Part shown: in pieces, positions 8,739-17,310 of the stretch
Position numbering within the stretch: the first letter of the stretch is position 1
Layout: every line of letters begins with the position of its first letter
IMG/VR virus record: IMGVR_UViG_3300009603_000026
Coordinates: 1-40,943 of that record
DNA from: a virus
Direction: 5' to 3' (one strand)
Length of the DNA stretch: 40,943 nucleotides
Program-made: the position numbers and the translations under genes
Notes under the pieces: model-generated
What the model saw: the letters and a program-made list of their open reading frames with translations, nothing else
Told to the model about the DNA's origin: nothing
The model's database searches: none

Positions 8739-11396
8739 TTACCCCGAAGCCTTCAGCCGCTGATAAAGCGGGCCGCCGTTGGCAAAGTCATCATGGATAC
8801 GTTGCATCAAATGCTCATTGGCTCGATCCACAGCTTCCTCAACACCCTCATTATCATCACCGTTACCACCTGAGCCGTTTGATTCAACATTTATCGTTTG
8901 GTTAATGGTAATACTGGGCTTCTTATCGCCTCCGATGCCGCCGCCCTGGGCACGTTGACTACGCACCGCATCAACAACCTTTTCAAAGTTCTCGCGCTGC
9001 TGTGGATTAAGAACCATCTCGTTACGCTTGAGCAGGTAAGTACCCTCGTTACCCATTGGGACACGACCCAGACCATCGTGAGCCATCCCCATTAAACTCA
9101 ACCCTTGAGCTGTCGACATGGTCGCCGTCATTCCGGCAATTGCTCCGGCAGCATTGCCGCCCATTGTTGCCAAGCTGGCCATTGCCGCGGCTGGAGTGTA
9201 GGCAGCTGTAAGTGCTGTCGCTGCAGAAACACCCGCAGCCGTTGTAGCAGCCGCGGTTGACGCGGCGGTTGACTGCTCTATGCCTGCCAGAATTAATTTC
9301 TTAACGCCAATTTCTACTAACCCTGAAATCACGGTTTTAAGAACGCTTTTAGCCAAGTTCTGCATTAAGTCGCCAAAGCTTTTAGCTTCGAGTATCGATG
9401 TAGCAACCGCATCTCCTATACCAGCTGCGAATCGGTCAAAGGTCTCTGACCACATGGCGTCAATCTGAGCGGACATATCACCGTTAATGCGAGCCATTTC
9501 TTCAATATGACGCTGCTGCTCCAGCTCAAGCATTTGATTTATACGAATTCGTTTTTCAATTTCCGACTCTTGTCGGAAGCCACCCTGTCCGTCATCAACT
9601 TGCATTGTGGGCATCAGGCTTGGATCATTCTTAGCAGATTTCAAGAAACCTATTCTTTCGGCATGCTGGTTTGTTGCTGACACCCCCGGCATCAACTGCT
9701 GAGTCATCGAGCCCAGTTGGTTCTGCATATTTTGACGTTGGCGTTCAGCCTCGATTTCGTCTTTCTTCTTCTGCACCAGGCGATCACGAAGCTCGATAAG
9801 CTTTTCAAGATTTTCCATCTCGAGGCTATCGAGCGATACGCCCATTTGGCGAGCCATTGTTAAGCGCTCGTATGCCGCTTCTCCTTCCTGAAGTTTATAG
9901 ATTTGGTCGGTCAGAGATAAGGTGACCTTGGCGTATTCCTCGGCCTGTTTCTTTATAGATTCATTTAAGTTTTCGAGTGAACTGCCTGAACTATCAGAGC
10001 TTTTTCCAAGATCCTTAAGCTGATCTTTTAGTTCAATTATTCTAGCATTTAGCTCGTCAATCTTTGCTTGCGTATGTGTTGCTGCCTGCCCTAGCTTGTC
10101 GACTCTAAGCTCTCCCTTATTGAGCCCCAACAACTCTTCCACAGCAGTTCTATCAGCGTCATTGCTTGAAAGCGATTCACGCACATCTTTTAGTTGGGAC
10201 AAGGAGGCTATTTCTGACTGAATCTCCGCTATTCTGGCGTTTATCTTTATTTTGGCGCTTTCACGTTGAGCGGCAGTCATTTTTTCTAAACTGCCACTCA
10301 AAGCATCGACTTCTTCTTTCAGAGATTTTGTTGGCGGGACCGCAGCATCCGCCTCAGAAGCAAAATCATAAATGGCCATAGCAGCCAGTGCCGCAACACC
10401 TACTGGGCCACCCAACATAGCCATTCCGCGCGACGCAAAACGCGCTGCGGTTCCGACCGCCCTCAACCGAGTAGCAGTAGTTGCGGCAATACCATTCATG
10501 CGGGCGTAACGTGCGGTAACCTGCTGTTGGTAAGCCATGTGAGCGACAAACGCCAAACTAGCGTTGCCGACTGACCCTGCTATTCGGGCAGCGAATACAG
10601 CTGCGATAGCTTTACCGACATCGATAATCTGATCGCCGTTTTCATCTACGAATTCAGTCAGGCTAGCAAGTGCGTCAGTTGCTACGTTAATTCCATCGGC
10701 AATCGTTTCGCCCAGACCACCTTTTTCAAGCGTCCTGACCGACTCTATCCATTGGTTATTAAACTTAGCGAGCGCATCATTAACACCTCCTAGCTGGTTC
10801 TCTATGTAACCGCCGAATTCATTCTGTCCAAGCGCTGTCATGTACTGCTCTATAGCTTGAGCATTGTCCTCAACAAGCTGGGTGGTACCGCGGAAACGAA
10901 TAGCAATTTTATCGCCTTCTTTCTGCGCCTTGATGCCGAATTCATTCAGACGTTCAAACTGCCCCATGGTGGCATCAGCAACCGCCTCTACGAACTGCTC
11001 AAGGCTTTTACCGGTTGCGCCAGCTGTATTCATGTAACTTAGAATCGCATCCTCTGACGGATTCAGGCCTACGTTACGCAACTGAACAAACGCTCGCGTT
11101 ACTTCCTGGACGTTAGCGCCAATATCTGAGGCAAACCGGTTAAGCTGGTCAAACTTGCGATTACCAGCTTCCATACTGCCCATGGCCACACTTAGCTGAG
11201 AGTTTAGACGCTCAACCTCTTTGGTCGTATCGAATATGGCACGGGCCGTAGTTGCAGCACCATAGGCACCCGCCAAAGTGCCGGCAACATTAACCGCAGT
11301 ACTTTTAAAACGTTCAAGCTCAGAGCGACCTTCGCGGGTGGCTCGTTTTAAATCACGGTTGTTACCGGTAAAGAGGACGGACAGTCGCATTGGCAT
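8739..11396 (-). CDS. Tail tape measure protein
   Basis: 885 residues. The N-terminal third is typical of lambda/siphovirus tape measures ('LFTGNNRDLKRATREGRSELERFK', 'RAFVQLRNVGLNPSEDAILSYMNTAG'). The centre has hydrophobic helical stretches near 265-345, and a coiled-coil region lies at about 365-600. The C-terminus has 'MAHDGLGRVPMGNEGTYLLKRNEMVLNP', a signature of lambda-type tape measures. The protein sets tail length and is extruded into the envelope during DNA entry. The start at 11396 has GGAG 7 bases upstream, just after the stop of the frameshifted chaperone product. The usual next gene (minor tail) is displaced by two cargo genes. Confidence 0.93.
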   Translation of the reverse strand: MPMRLSVLFTGNNRDLKRATREGRSELERFKSTAVNVAGTLAGAYGAATTARAIFDTTKEVERLNSQLSVAMGSMEAGNRKFDQLNRFASDIGANVQEVTRAFVQLRNVGLNPSEDAILSYMNTAGATGKSLEQFVEAVADATMGQFERLNEFGIKAQKEGDKIAIRFRGTTQLVEDNAQAIEQYMTALGQNEFGGYIENQLGGVNDALAKFNNQWIESVRTLEKGGLGETIADGINVATDALASLTEFVDENGDQIIDVGKAIAAVFAARIAGSVGNASLAFVAHMAYQQQVTARYARMNGIAATTATRLRAVGTAARFASRGMAMLGGPVGVAALAAMAIYDFASEADAAVPPTKSLKEEVDALSGSLEKMTAAQRESAKIKINARIAEIQSEIASLSQLKDVRESLSSNDADRTAVEELLGLNKGELRVDKLGQAATHTQAKIDELNARIIELKDQLKDLGKSSDSSGSSLENLNESIKKQAEEYAKVTLSLTDQIYKLQEGEAAYERLTMARQMGVSLDSLEMENLEKLIELRDRLVQKKKDEIEAERQRQNMQNQLGSMTQQLMPGVSATNQHAERIGFLKSAKNDPSLMPTMQVDDGQGGFRQESEIEKRIRINQMLELEQQRHIEEMARINGDMSAQIDAMWSETFDRFAAGIGDAVATSILEAKSFGDLMQNLAKSVLKTVISGLVEIGVKKLILAGIEQSTAASTAAATTAAGVSAATALTAAYTPAAAMASLATMGGNAAGAIAGMTATMSTAQGLSLMGMAHDGLGRVPMGNEGTYLLKRNEMVLNPQQRENFEKVVDAVRSQRAQGGGIGGDKKPSITINQTINVESNGSGGNGDDNEGVEEAVDRANEHLMQRIHDDFANGGPLYQRLKASG

Positions 11397-11397
11397 G

Positions 11398-12086
11398 CTA
11401 TTTCTCCAGTCGGCTATTCAGCTCGCGTGTTGCGCACTTGGTCAAATACCGTAAGTGCTTATATTGCTCTGGGGTATATTCTCTTGCTGACATGTTGGCA
11501 TCAGCCTGGATGGACGCGATATCGATACCGGTGCAAACACCCTGTACGTATTCAAACTGGTCATCAATAGCCAGGAACCACTGCAATACCGGCCAGTTTT
11601 CCTCGATGACAATACAGTCCTCATTTGGCGTATTGGCCTTTAGGTAGTTCTCGATATCTTCATCAGTCGCGCCAAAAGCTCGCATTTCTGCTGTCAGCTC
11701 CCGGCGCTCCTGTTCGTTTACGGTGGGACCATGCGCCCAGTAGCGGGCCACCGCTTCTAGTTTTTTGCTGGTGAATACCCAAACATCAGTTCGTTGTATG
11801 CGCGTAAAAACGCCGTGCGCACGAACGTGTACTCGCACATCTGTGCCAGGGCTTCTTCGGAAAACGGCACGTCATTACCGCTTTCGTCCTCAACGCCATC
11901 CCAACCGATGACAACGCTTTTCAATAACCCCAGGTCATCACTGCGCCCCTCGGTGCGTTCCCGGTATTCATCATGCTTCATCACTTCAAATGTAGCCGTG
12001 AACTCCTGCGGCTTTTTATGCCCTGGCACCGATACGGATACCGTTGCGTCGGACTTGATGGGGTGTTTTGCAATTTTAAACGCCAC
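11398..12086 (-). CDS. Frameshifted tail assembly chaperone (lambda gpGT-like)
   Basis: Product of -1 frameshifting at the slippery heptamer 11766-11760. The first ~108 residues are shared with the short chaperone. Reading then moves into the -1 frame and continues about 121 residues ('KKLEAVARYWAHGP...') to the stop at 11398, about 230 residues in total. The -1 frame is open throughout the extension but has no credible ribosome-binding site of its own. The arrangement between tube protein and tape measure is exactly that of lambda G/GT, where the two products coat the tape measure and recruit tube subunits. Frameshifting is inferred from sequence. Confidence 0.75.
11757..12086 (-). CDS. Tail assembly chaperone (lambda gpG-like)
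   Basis: 109 residues from a GTG start at 12086, preceded by AAGGAG at 8-base spacing. Sequence such as 'EFTATFEVMKHDEYRERTEG' and 'EEALAQMCEYTFVRTAFLRAY' fits phage tail assembly chaperones lying between the tube and tape-measure genes. The frame ends at TAG immediately after an A AAAAAC heptamer, so most ribosomes stop here and some shift to make the long form. The protein keeps the tape measure soluble and promotes tube polymerisation. Confidence 0.75.
   Translation of the reverse strand: MAFKIAKHPIKSDATVSVSVPGHKKPQEFTATFEVMKHDEYRERTEGRSDDLGLLKSVVIGWDGVEDESGNDVPFSEEALAQMCEYTFVRTAFLRAYNELMFGYSPAKN
11760..11766 (-). promoter_or_regulatory. Programmed -1 ribosomal frameshift site (A AAA AAC)
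   Basis: In the minus strand the zero frame reads GCA AAA AAC TAG, giving the canonical X XXY YYZ heptamer A AAA AAC one codon before the stop. Slipping back one base gives AAA AAA CTA GAA GCG and enters the long downstream frame. Confidence 0.8.
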
Positions 12087-12097
12087 TGTAATGCTCC

Positions 12098-13024
12098 TTA
12101 CTTAGTTTCGATGACTGGGTCATCAATAAAACGAAATGGCATGCTGAGGGTTAATTTACCCTCCCGGTCGCCATACGTTGGCTTACCCAGCTGAATAGCT
12201 GATGATGCGATTGACACGATGTTGCCGGCAATTACTCCGTGAGTAATCGACACCGACAGCTGAGCGTTCGACTTAGCGATTGAGAACGGATCGAAATCAT
12301 TCAGTGCCGGCGCTTCAATCACAATCGTTCCGTCTGGCTTCCAGTCGGTAATGTCGATTTCTTCATCGATGGTGTTTTCCGAGTAACTAACTTCGTTGTT
12401 CTCTTCGTACTCAAATTCGAACATCGGGTATTCAGTGCCATCGAGCATGAAGGTGGTGTTTTCGTGGCCGACCTTAAGCGGTGTTTCAAAACCGGAGAAG
12501 TCCGGTGTCGCCGGCATACCCTGCTCAACGATTCCACCGTAAAGACCGGTAATCTCAAACGTAAAGGTAGGCAGTTCACCCACTTTCAGCGATGCGCCGC
12601 TGGTAGCTCGGGCGCCAACAAGCTTATGAAGTGAACCGTCGTTGTAGTAATAGAACGTTGCGTCAGGCTCTGAATTATCGGTAATGCGGGTGTAGGTTAC
12701 CTCTGTGGTACCAACATCAACGCTACGGCCGGCACATTGCAAAATAGCCTGGTATTTTGCGGGCGTAATCGCATCACCGGAGCCAGCCGCCTCAACGCTT
12801 CCGCTCAGCTTCACGTGGATGCCAGACATAATCATCGGCTTGCCGCCCGACTTACCATCATCCAGCTCACGCTCGATTTCCTCACCCTCTAAGGGTGTGA
12901 TTTCAAGGCCAGTTGTCTGTATTGCCTGACCAGCCGTACCACCATCCAGTAAGTCGGTACCGTATGGGTTGGTACCATCATTAGCGAGGCCGACAATTAG
13001 CTTCTTCTTAGTTCTGCGGCTCAT
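12098..13024 (-). CDS. Major tail tube protein
   Basis: A 308-residue beta-rich protein without membrane segments, directly upstream of the tail chaperone genes. That is the invariant place of the major tail (tube) protein in siphoviruses. The N-terminus is 'SRRTKKKLIVGLANDGTNPYG'. The body has repeated beta-rich blocks, including two 'ITGLYGG'/'FETPLKVG'-like segments. It polymerises around the tape measure. No sheath gene is present nearby, which argues for a non-contractile tail. The start overlaps the previous stop as ATGA. Confidence 0.82.
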   Translation of the reverse strand: MSRRTKKKLIVGLANDGTNPYGTDLLDGGTAGQAIQTTGLEITPLEGEEIERELDDGKSGGKPMIMSGIHVKLSGSVEAAGSGDAITPAKYQAILQCAGRSVDVGTTEVTYTRITDNSEPDATFYYYNDGSLHKLVGARATSGASLKVGELPTFTFEITGLYGGIVEQGMPATPDFSGFETPLKVGHENTTFMLDGTEYPMFEFEYEENNEVSYSENTIDEEIDITDWKPDGTIVIEAPALNDFDPFSIAKSNAQLSVSITHGVIAGNIVSIASSAIQLGKPTYGDREGKLTLSMPFRFIDDPVIETK

Positions 13025-13185
13025 TTTTCACCACCTTCTTTTTCTTTGGTGTGCTCAACCGACAAACGGCTATCGGCCTCGATTTGCGCAAGCTTGGCAG
13101 CAGACAGCTGCTTGAATTCGTTCTTGCCTTTTTTGAAGTCAATGCCCGCGCGTCGGCATTTATTCTCGGCGGTCACAATGATCAT
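13021..13185 (-). CDS. Small Mu-like virion protein (HI1506/gp35 N-terminal type)
   Basis: A 54-residue gene linking its neighbours by ATGA overlaps at both ends, with GAGGGG just before its ATG. It begins MIIVTAENKCRRAGIDFKKG and continues with 'LSAAKLAQIEADSRLSVEH'. The pattern 'RRAGi.F..G....ls...La.Ie.DpRL.V' is the one found in small Mu-like prophage proteins near the head-tail junction. The C-terminus is a short Lys/Glu tail. It is probably a minor structural or assembly protein; its exact role is unknown. Confidence 0.7.
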   Translation of the reverse strand: MIIVTAENKCRRAGIDFKKGKNEFKQLSAAKLAQIEADSRLSVEHTKEKEGGEK

Positions 13186-13622
13186 GATTGCCCCTCATAC
13201 ATAGTTTCGGTGATGTACTCTTCCATCCAGAACACGCCACCACGTTTAAATTCCAAAAGGTTGCCTTCAACCAGCGTAATCGGCTCGTAATTCGCATCCG
13301 GCGTCCAGCCCATTAGAGCGCCCCGTATCTGCTGCTTCATGAATTCCAGGCGCTTAGTAACGCCCTTGCCCATGCGGTCGTTAACCGCACGGCAGACAAT
13401 CAGCACCCCAAAGCGTGGGCGCATCAGCTGACTAAAGCGTCCTGTTGTGCGTTCATTGGGCTCGGCACCATCAGATACCGGCACTACAAAAGCGGCGTCT
13501 TTCTTAACGGTATTGGCATCAACAATGGTCTGTGGGTCGATGACCTGGTCAACGCCACTAAACAGTGCTTTGCCCTCGAACTGTATTGCTTCGAGCCGTT
13601 GTTCAACCTGCTCAAGTAGCAT
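13182..13622 (-). CDS. Tail terminator-like protein
   Basis: A 146-residue protein with 'MLLEQVEQRLEAIQFEGKALFSGVDQVID' and a central 'RPRFGVLIVCRAVNDRMGKGVTKRLEFMKQQIRGALMGW'. This layout is seen in phage tail terminator proteins (Gp37/minor tail completion group). It lies between the gpG-like morphogenesis protein and the tail tube, where tail terminators cap the tube and join it to the head. Its start lies 11 bases inside the preceding gene. Recognition is by pattern and synteny. Confidence 0.65.
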   Translation of the reverse strand: MLLEQVEQRLEAIQFEGKALFSGVDQVIDPQTIVDANTVKKDAAFVVPVSDGAEPNERTTGRFSQLMRPRFGVLIVCRAVNDRMGKGVTKRLEFMKQQIRGALMGWTPDANYEPITLVEGNLLEFKRGGVFWMEEYITETMYEGQS

Positions 13623-14136
13623 TGCCTTGTGCTCCTAGTTCACGCATGTATTGGCCGAACACCCGGACTATCTTGCGTTGCTGTGGCCGCTCAATACCCA
13701 GGAATGGGCGCGCCTCGATGTTCATCTTGCGCTTGTGACTTTTAACGGTCTGGTAAACGCCGGTGCTGAGCTTGCGCCCGAATGCCTGGTTAATCAGTCG
13801 TGTATGGGTTGGCACTGTCACTGTTTTGTCTACGCCGTCCTGATGCGCTGGGCCGTAGTCAACGTTGGTACCGACCTCGGTACTGTCACTGGTCGCCCGC
13901 ATGGTTAAACTACCTTGCAGGCGGCGCGTATCACGTAACGGCTGACCACCACGCAACACCGGAGCCCAGGCATTACCTCGAGGTGACTTACCCCGGCGAA
14001 AGCCCATTTCAAAGTCGGTTTTTAATGCCGCACCAACGCGGCGGAAAAACACCTTTCGCTGATCACTTCCAAGCCGGTCAAGCGCCTGCCTAATTCGCCT
14101 TAGTTCTTTCTCGTTAAACTGGGTCTGAACCTTCAT
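13612..14136 (-). CDS. Phage virion morphogenesis protein (Mu gpG / tail-completion family)
   Basis: 174 basic residues. N-terminal helices ('ELRRIRQALDRLG...FFRRVGAALKTDFEMGFRRGKSP') are followed by 'W.P....G.PL.DTRRLQGSL' and 'VGTNVDYGPAHQDG'. The closing segment 'KSHKRKMNIEARPFLGI' completes the hallmarks of the phage virion morphogenesis family (PF05069). Members act in tail completion or head-tail joining. Its neighbours are DUF1320 (upstream) and the terminator (downstream), the Mu-like order. Confidence 0.85.
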   Translation of the reverse strand: MKVQTQFNEKELRRIRQALDRLGSDQRKVFFRRVGAALKTDFEMGFRRGKSPRGNAWAPVLRGGQPLRDTRRLQGSLTMRATSDSTEVGTNVDYGPAHQDGVDKTVTVPTHTRLINQAFGRKLSTGVYQTVKSHKRKMNIEARPFLGIERPQQRKIVRVFGQYMRELGAQGNAT

Positions 14137-14544
14137 TTAAAAATCATCCAGGCTATTGCGGGTGAACGTCCGGTCACTGGTTGAGCGTGACGTTGTTGCA
14201 TGGAACACTTCTTCCGTGTTCTCGATGCCGAGTGATACATCGCCCTTCACCACTTTTTTAAGCCAGGCAACAGCATCCTCATAGCGCTTACGCACCTCTT
14301 CACTGACAGCGTCATCCCACAAACGAAAACGGGTAATATCGCAACAGATGGTTTTTAAATAAGGATTCGGGTCGGAAAGCGGCAGCGTATAAACAGAGCC
14401 CAGGTAGGTGTCCATCTCAGCCGATGCGTCATTCAACGCAGATTCGACTTTGCCCTGGTCAACAGCACCGGTATCAGAAGGAGCCAACTGCTCCAGCTCC
14501 TCCTGACCAAACCGCATTTGCATATCGGTTACTTGTGCGTACAT
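14137..14544 (-). CDS. Head-tail adaptor, DUF1320 (Mu gp36-like)
   Basis: 135 residues beginning MYAQVTDMQMRFGQEEL, with 'ALNDASAEMDTYLGSVYTLPL' and 'LKTICCDITRFRLWDDAVSEEVRKRYEDAVAWLKKVVKGDVSLG'. This is a textbook DUF1320/Mu gp36 pattern. These small helical proteins form the connector ring beneath the portal. The gene follows a small LEM/HeH-type protein and precedes the gpG-like protein, as in Mu-like prophages. Confidence 0.88.
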   Translation of the reverse strand: MYAQVTDMQMRFGQEELEQLAPSDTGAVDQGKVESALNDASAEMDTYLGSVYTLPLSDPNPYLKTICCDITRFRLWDDAVSEEVRKRYEDAVAWLKKVVKGDVSLGIENTEEVFHATTSRSTSDRTFTRNSLDDF

Positions 14545-14546
14545 CG

Positions 14547-14828
14547 CTATTCGCTCGCCTCAAGCTCTTCAATGGCTTTAACCAAGTCAGCTTTCTTCAT
14601 GCCGTCGGCACCTTCGATGCCTTTGGCTGCTGCAATGGTCTTAAGCTCATCAACCTTAAGGTCGCTTAGCGAGCGCTGCTTATGCTCTTGTTGTTTTACA
14701 GCACCCGCCTCGCGTAACTGCTCAGCGATGGTTGAGGTCACCGATACAGGCTCACCGGTAACAGCTACCAGCTTGCCGTTAATTCGTGCCGGCATGGCCA
14801 GCACGATGCTTTCTTTGCTATCACTCAT
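14547..14828 (-). CDS. Small head-associated protein with HeH/SAP-like domain
   Basis: Start taken at ATG 14828 (93 residues), because GGAG lies 6 bases upstream of it but directly abuts the ATG at 14834. The N-terminal half is beta-like and short. The C-terminal 35 residues, 'LSDLKVDELKTIAAAKGIEG' onwards, form a helix-extended-helix (HeH/LEM/Rho-N-like) module. Small proteins ending this way sit between major capsid and DUF1320 in many Mu-like prophages. Possibly a DNA-contacting or connector protein. Confidence 0.65.
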   Translation of the reverse strand: MSDSKESIVLAMPARINGKLVAVTGEPVSVTSTIAEQLREAGAVKQQEHKQRSLSDLKVDELKTIAAAKGIEGADGMKKADLVKAIEELEASE

Positions 14829-14860
14829 AGTCATCTCCGGTTAAGGTGAGTGAGGGGCGC

Positions 14861-15781
14861 TTAAAGCACCCCGTTGAAGTAGTAGCCCGCTTCTTTAGCG
14901 ACCAATACTTCTTTCACTGACTCACCGACACGAACCCGAACACCGCCACGTAAGCCGATGTCACTGTCTTCCTTGGTCATCGCCACACGCTCACCGTGCT
15001 CAGCCGTCAGCGAGAACGTCACATCATCACGCAGTGCGGCGATTGGGTTGATGTATAGGAATGACGCACCACCTGACCATAGGCGTGACAGGCTCATATC
15101 CTGACCTTTGTTCGCCGTGTTGTAGCGGCTCGCACCTACCCAGATATTCTGGATTTCAAATAACTGGCGGATGAAGTCCCACGGCACCATGCCAACGTCA
15201 CCGGTTGAGCCGTTGAAAGCTTTAACCAAACTTGCATTACGACGCATTGCAGTGGCTTCTTTCTGACCTAACACCAAGGTGTTTGGGCGTACCAGAGGCG
15301 TATCCAGCGCATCACTGATTTGCTCAATCAGATTTGAACCTGCATCGTTCCACTTATCGGTACCGCTTAAGGTTTCCGTGTGGTTGTAGTTGCTCGCGTT
15401 CATGACCATGTCAGCGACACGCTTCTCACGACTTAGCGCAATCAGCTCAGACAGCTTCATCGTGGCACGTCCCTGCGGGTCAATTGCCGGGTTGTTGCGT
15501 GCTTCTTCGATGTCAGCGTTCGGGATTGGATCTTCCAAGCCCCAGTCAACAACTGAATCGGTGTGCTCGGTCGCGCTGAACTCAACTTCGTTCGGGCGAG
15601 ACTTACGACCAACCAGCGTGTTAGGGATAGTGAACGTGTCCTTCGCTTCGAACTCGGTCCACTTGAAGTTAGTCGCGCCAACAGGTGTGCGAGGTGACAC
15701 CTGGTCAGCAATGAATTGCGCGTTCTTATAGCCCAGAGCAATTGCTGTAAGGTTGGGCTGTTGTACAAATGGTGTGCTCAT
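14861..15781 (-). CDS. Major capsid protein
   Basis: A 306-residue protein beginning MSTPFVQQPNLTAIALGYKN, with 'FIADQVSPRTPV', 'FKWTEFEAKDTFTIPNT' and 'NALVLGQKEA'-type segments found in Mu-like/HK97-fold capsid proteins. It follows the protease/scaffold and decoration genes and precedes the connector genes, so order and sequence agree. It assembles the icosahedral shell. No prophead-protease cleavage site can be defined by eye, and the separate nested scaffold suggests little or no N-terminal delta domain. Confidence 0.87.
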   Translation of the reverse strand: MSTPFVQQPNLTAIALGYKNAQFIADQVSPRTPVGATNFKWTEFEAKDTFTIPNTLVGRKSRPNEVEFSATEHTDSVVDWGLEDPIPNADIEEARNNPAIDPQGRATMKLSELIALSREKRVADMVMNASNYNHTETLSGTDKWNDAGSNLIEQISDALDTPLVRPNTLVLGQKEATAMRRNASLVKAFNGSTGDVGMVPWDFIRQLFEIQNIWVGASRYNTANKGQDMSLSRLWSGGASFLYINPIAALRDDVTFSLTAEHGERVAMTKEDSDIGLRGGVRVRVGESVKEVLVAKEAGYYFNGVL

Positions 15782-15795
15782 GACTTAGCTACCCC

Positions 15796-16155
15796 TTAAC
15801 CTTTCTGAATTTCGATGCTGATGATGTCACCAGCGGCGTTAGCAGCCGTTAAAGCACGACCGATGGTTGAGTCAGTGCCGGCAGATGAGGCAACCGCACG
15901 ACCTTGCGCATCAACGGTTACTAAAGCGTTCTTAGCGACAACAGCGCCCGCTTCAACTTCAACGATGCCCGAGAACGTCACATCGATACGCTGACCTGCA
16001 GCAATATCCTGAGGCTCTTCGCTAACACCAATTAATGGATCCGCAACATCCGTTGCGAGAGCGACTTCGTTATCGCCGGCGGCCAGTTTTACAACTCGAT
16101 TTTTAGCGATGGCCGTGGCGGCGATAAACTGCTTAATCAAACCTGAGTTTTTCAT
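15796..16155 (-). CDS. Capsid decoration/head protein (DUF2190-like)
   Basis: A 119-residue Ala/Val-rich beta protein with 'IAKNRVVKLAAGDNEVALATDVADPLIGVSEEP', 'GQRIDVTFSGIVEVEAGAVVAKNALVTVD' and 'IGRALTAANAAGDIISIEI'. This is the DUF2190/capsid-cement pattern of about 110-120 residues. Such proteins stud or stabilise the capsid and lie between protease/scaffold and major capsid genes, as here. Confidence 0.8.
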   Translation of the reverse strand: MKNSGLIKQFIAATAIAKNRVVKLAAGDNEVALATDVADPLIGVSEEPQDIAAGQRIDVTFSGIVEVEAGAVVAKNALVTVDAQGRAVASSAGTDSTIGRALTAANAAGDIISIEIQKG

Positions 16156-16161
16156 CTGCGT

Positions 16162-16665
16162 TTACTCCGCTTCTTTGTGTAAATGGTTAACCGCCTCAGC
16201 AATAGAGATATTGCGGCCGGCCTTGCGTTGCTCTTCCTGGTACTCAACTGCCTTAGCAGCTAAGCTCTGAGCTGTTTGTGGTTGTTCACCACCGTTTTCG
16301 TCACCTGAGTGCTCGTTAAAGTCAACCGCAGGCTTACGCTCTTCGAGAGACTTCAAATACTCGTCCTGAGCATTCAGACCTTTCTCATCATCCGCTTCGC
16401 CGAAATCGACGGTCTGGTCGCCCAGGCGCTCAGCAAAGGCAAGCACCTTGCCACGCTCCGCCGGCGTAACCTTGCCCTCTTTAATCAGCGCATCGACTTT
16501 TGCCGTCAGCGCTTCTTTGCGGCGTTTGCTTTCAGCTTCTGTGAACGAGGCAACCTTTGATTGCAGGGTCTTGTTCTCATCAGCCAGCTTTTGCTTGTCG
16601 GTCTCAAGCTGCGTGTTCTGGCTTTCCAGGTCATTGACCTTGGCCAGTGCTTCTTCTAGTTTCAT
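16162..16665 (-). CDS. Nested scaffold protein (Mu gpZ-like), same frame as protease
   Basis: Inside the protease gene the codon for residue 216 is ATG (16665-16663), with GGAG six bases upstream. Translation from it gives 167 residues, MKLEEALAKVNDLESQNTQL onwards. It starts with a Leu/Lys/Glu heptad coiled coil and ends in a helical acidic region, with no protease part. In Mu the scaffold Z is likewise made from an internal start of gene I. Inferred from the ribosome-binding site, domain boundary and family precedent. Confidence 0.65.
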   Translation of the reverse strand: MKLEEALAKVNDLESQNTQLETDKQKLADENKTLQSKVASFTEAESKRRKEALTAKVDALIKEGKVTPAERGKVLAFAERLGDQTVDFGEADDEKGLNAQDEYLKSLEERKPAVDFNEHSGDENGGEQPQTAQSLAAKAVEYQEEQRKAGRNISIAEAVNHLHKEAE

Positions 16666-17310
16666 ATCGTGCTCCGGGTCAGTTTCGCTTTCGCTAAAAT
16701 CAGTCACCGGAGAGTCGTCGGCCTTGCGGCGCTCTTCCGCTGACGTTCGTAAATCATCAATGAGGTAATCCGGGAGGGTCTTGTCCGCTTCGTCTTTACT
16801 GAATTTGTCGATGATGAATTCGCGCATTGACTTAAACACACGCGCGATAGTCGACATATCCATAGCGGTGCGCCAGTCCTCTTCGAACTCGACCACGCCC
16901 TCTTCCTCTTCGGAAAAGTCGACTGGGGCGAGTCCTTTTATTGCTGGCGGCTGGGCACCCAAAAAGCCTACGTGGCGCAGGTAAAGATTGCCTGGGCTTG
17001 GGTTGTTTGGTGCATCAGGCAGATAAAAGCTGGCGCTGACTTTCTTAAATGCGCCTGACTTAACCATTTCAGCAAAGTCTTCGTTCACCTGGTCAGGTAA
17101 AGCATCCAAGTTACCTTCGGCAAATTCCAACGACTTAACCCAGCCGTAAGCCGGACCATTGTCTTTAGGGTGGCCAATAACGATCGGCGCTTCGTGAACC
17201 GATGGGCTATAGGACTCAGCAGAGCCCTGCAGTTTATCTTCTGAGAAGTCCAGGGTGGCACCATTTGAGCTGGTGTGCGTCCCGGTTTTAAAAATGTTGA
17301 TTCGTTTCAT
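16162..17310 (-). CDS. Mu gpI-like prohead protease with C-terminal scaffold domain
   Basis: 382 residues from ATG 17310; a TTG three codons upstream is less likely. The N-terminal ~140 residues match Mu I-like peptidases: 'YSPSVHEAPIVIGHPKDNGPAYGWV', 'KKVSASFYLP' and 'LRHVGFLGAQPPAIKGL'. The Ser in VSAS and the His in LRHVGF are likely catalytic residues. A linker follows, then a long coiled coil (about 216-275) and an acidic C-terminus typical of scaffolds. The protease matures the prohead. An internal start with its own GGAG at 16665 should yield the scaffold alone, as in Mu I/Z. Confidence 0.87.
   Translation of the reverse strand: MKRINIFKTGTHTSSNGATLDFSEDKLQGSAESYSPSVHEAPIVIGHPKDNGPAYGWVKSLEFAEGNLDALPDQVNEDFAEMVKSGAFKKVSASFYLPDAPNNPSPGNLYLRHVGFLGAQPPAIKGLAPVDFSEEEEGVVEFEEDWRTAMDMSTIARVFKSMREFIIDKFSKDEADKTLPDYLIDDLRTSAEERRKADDSPVTDFSESETDPEHDMKLEEALAKVNDLESQNTQLETDKQKLADENKTLQSKVASFTEAESKRRKEALTAKVDALIKEGKVTPAERGKVLAFAERLGDQTVDFGEADDEKGLNAQDEYLKSLEERKPAVDFNEHSGDENGGEQPQTAQSLAAKAVEYQEEQRKAGRNISIAEAVNHLHKEAE

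Noticed and set aside
11398-11838. Separate 146-codon gene downstream of the tail chaperone
   Set aside because: Its first codons lie inside the chaperone gene with no ribosome-binding site; the slippery heptamer explains it as a frameshift extension.
12319-12579. 86-codon minus-strand frame within the tail tube gene
   Set aside because: Same-strand alternative frame fully contained in the tube gene, with no initiation signal.
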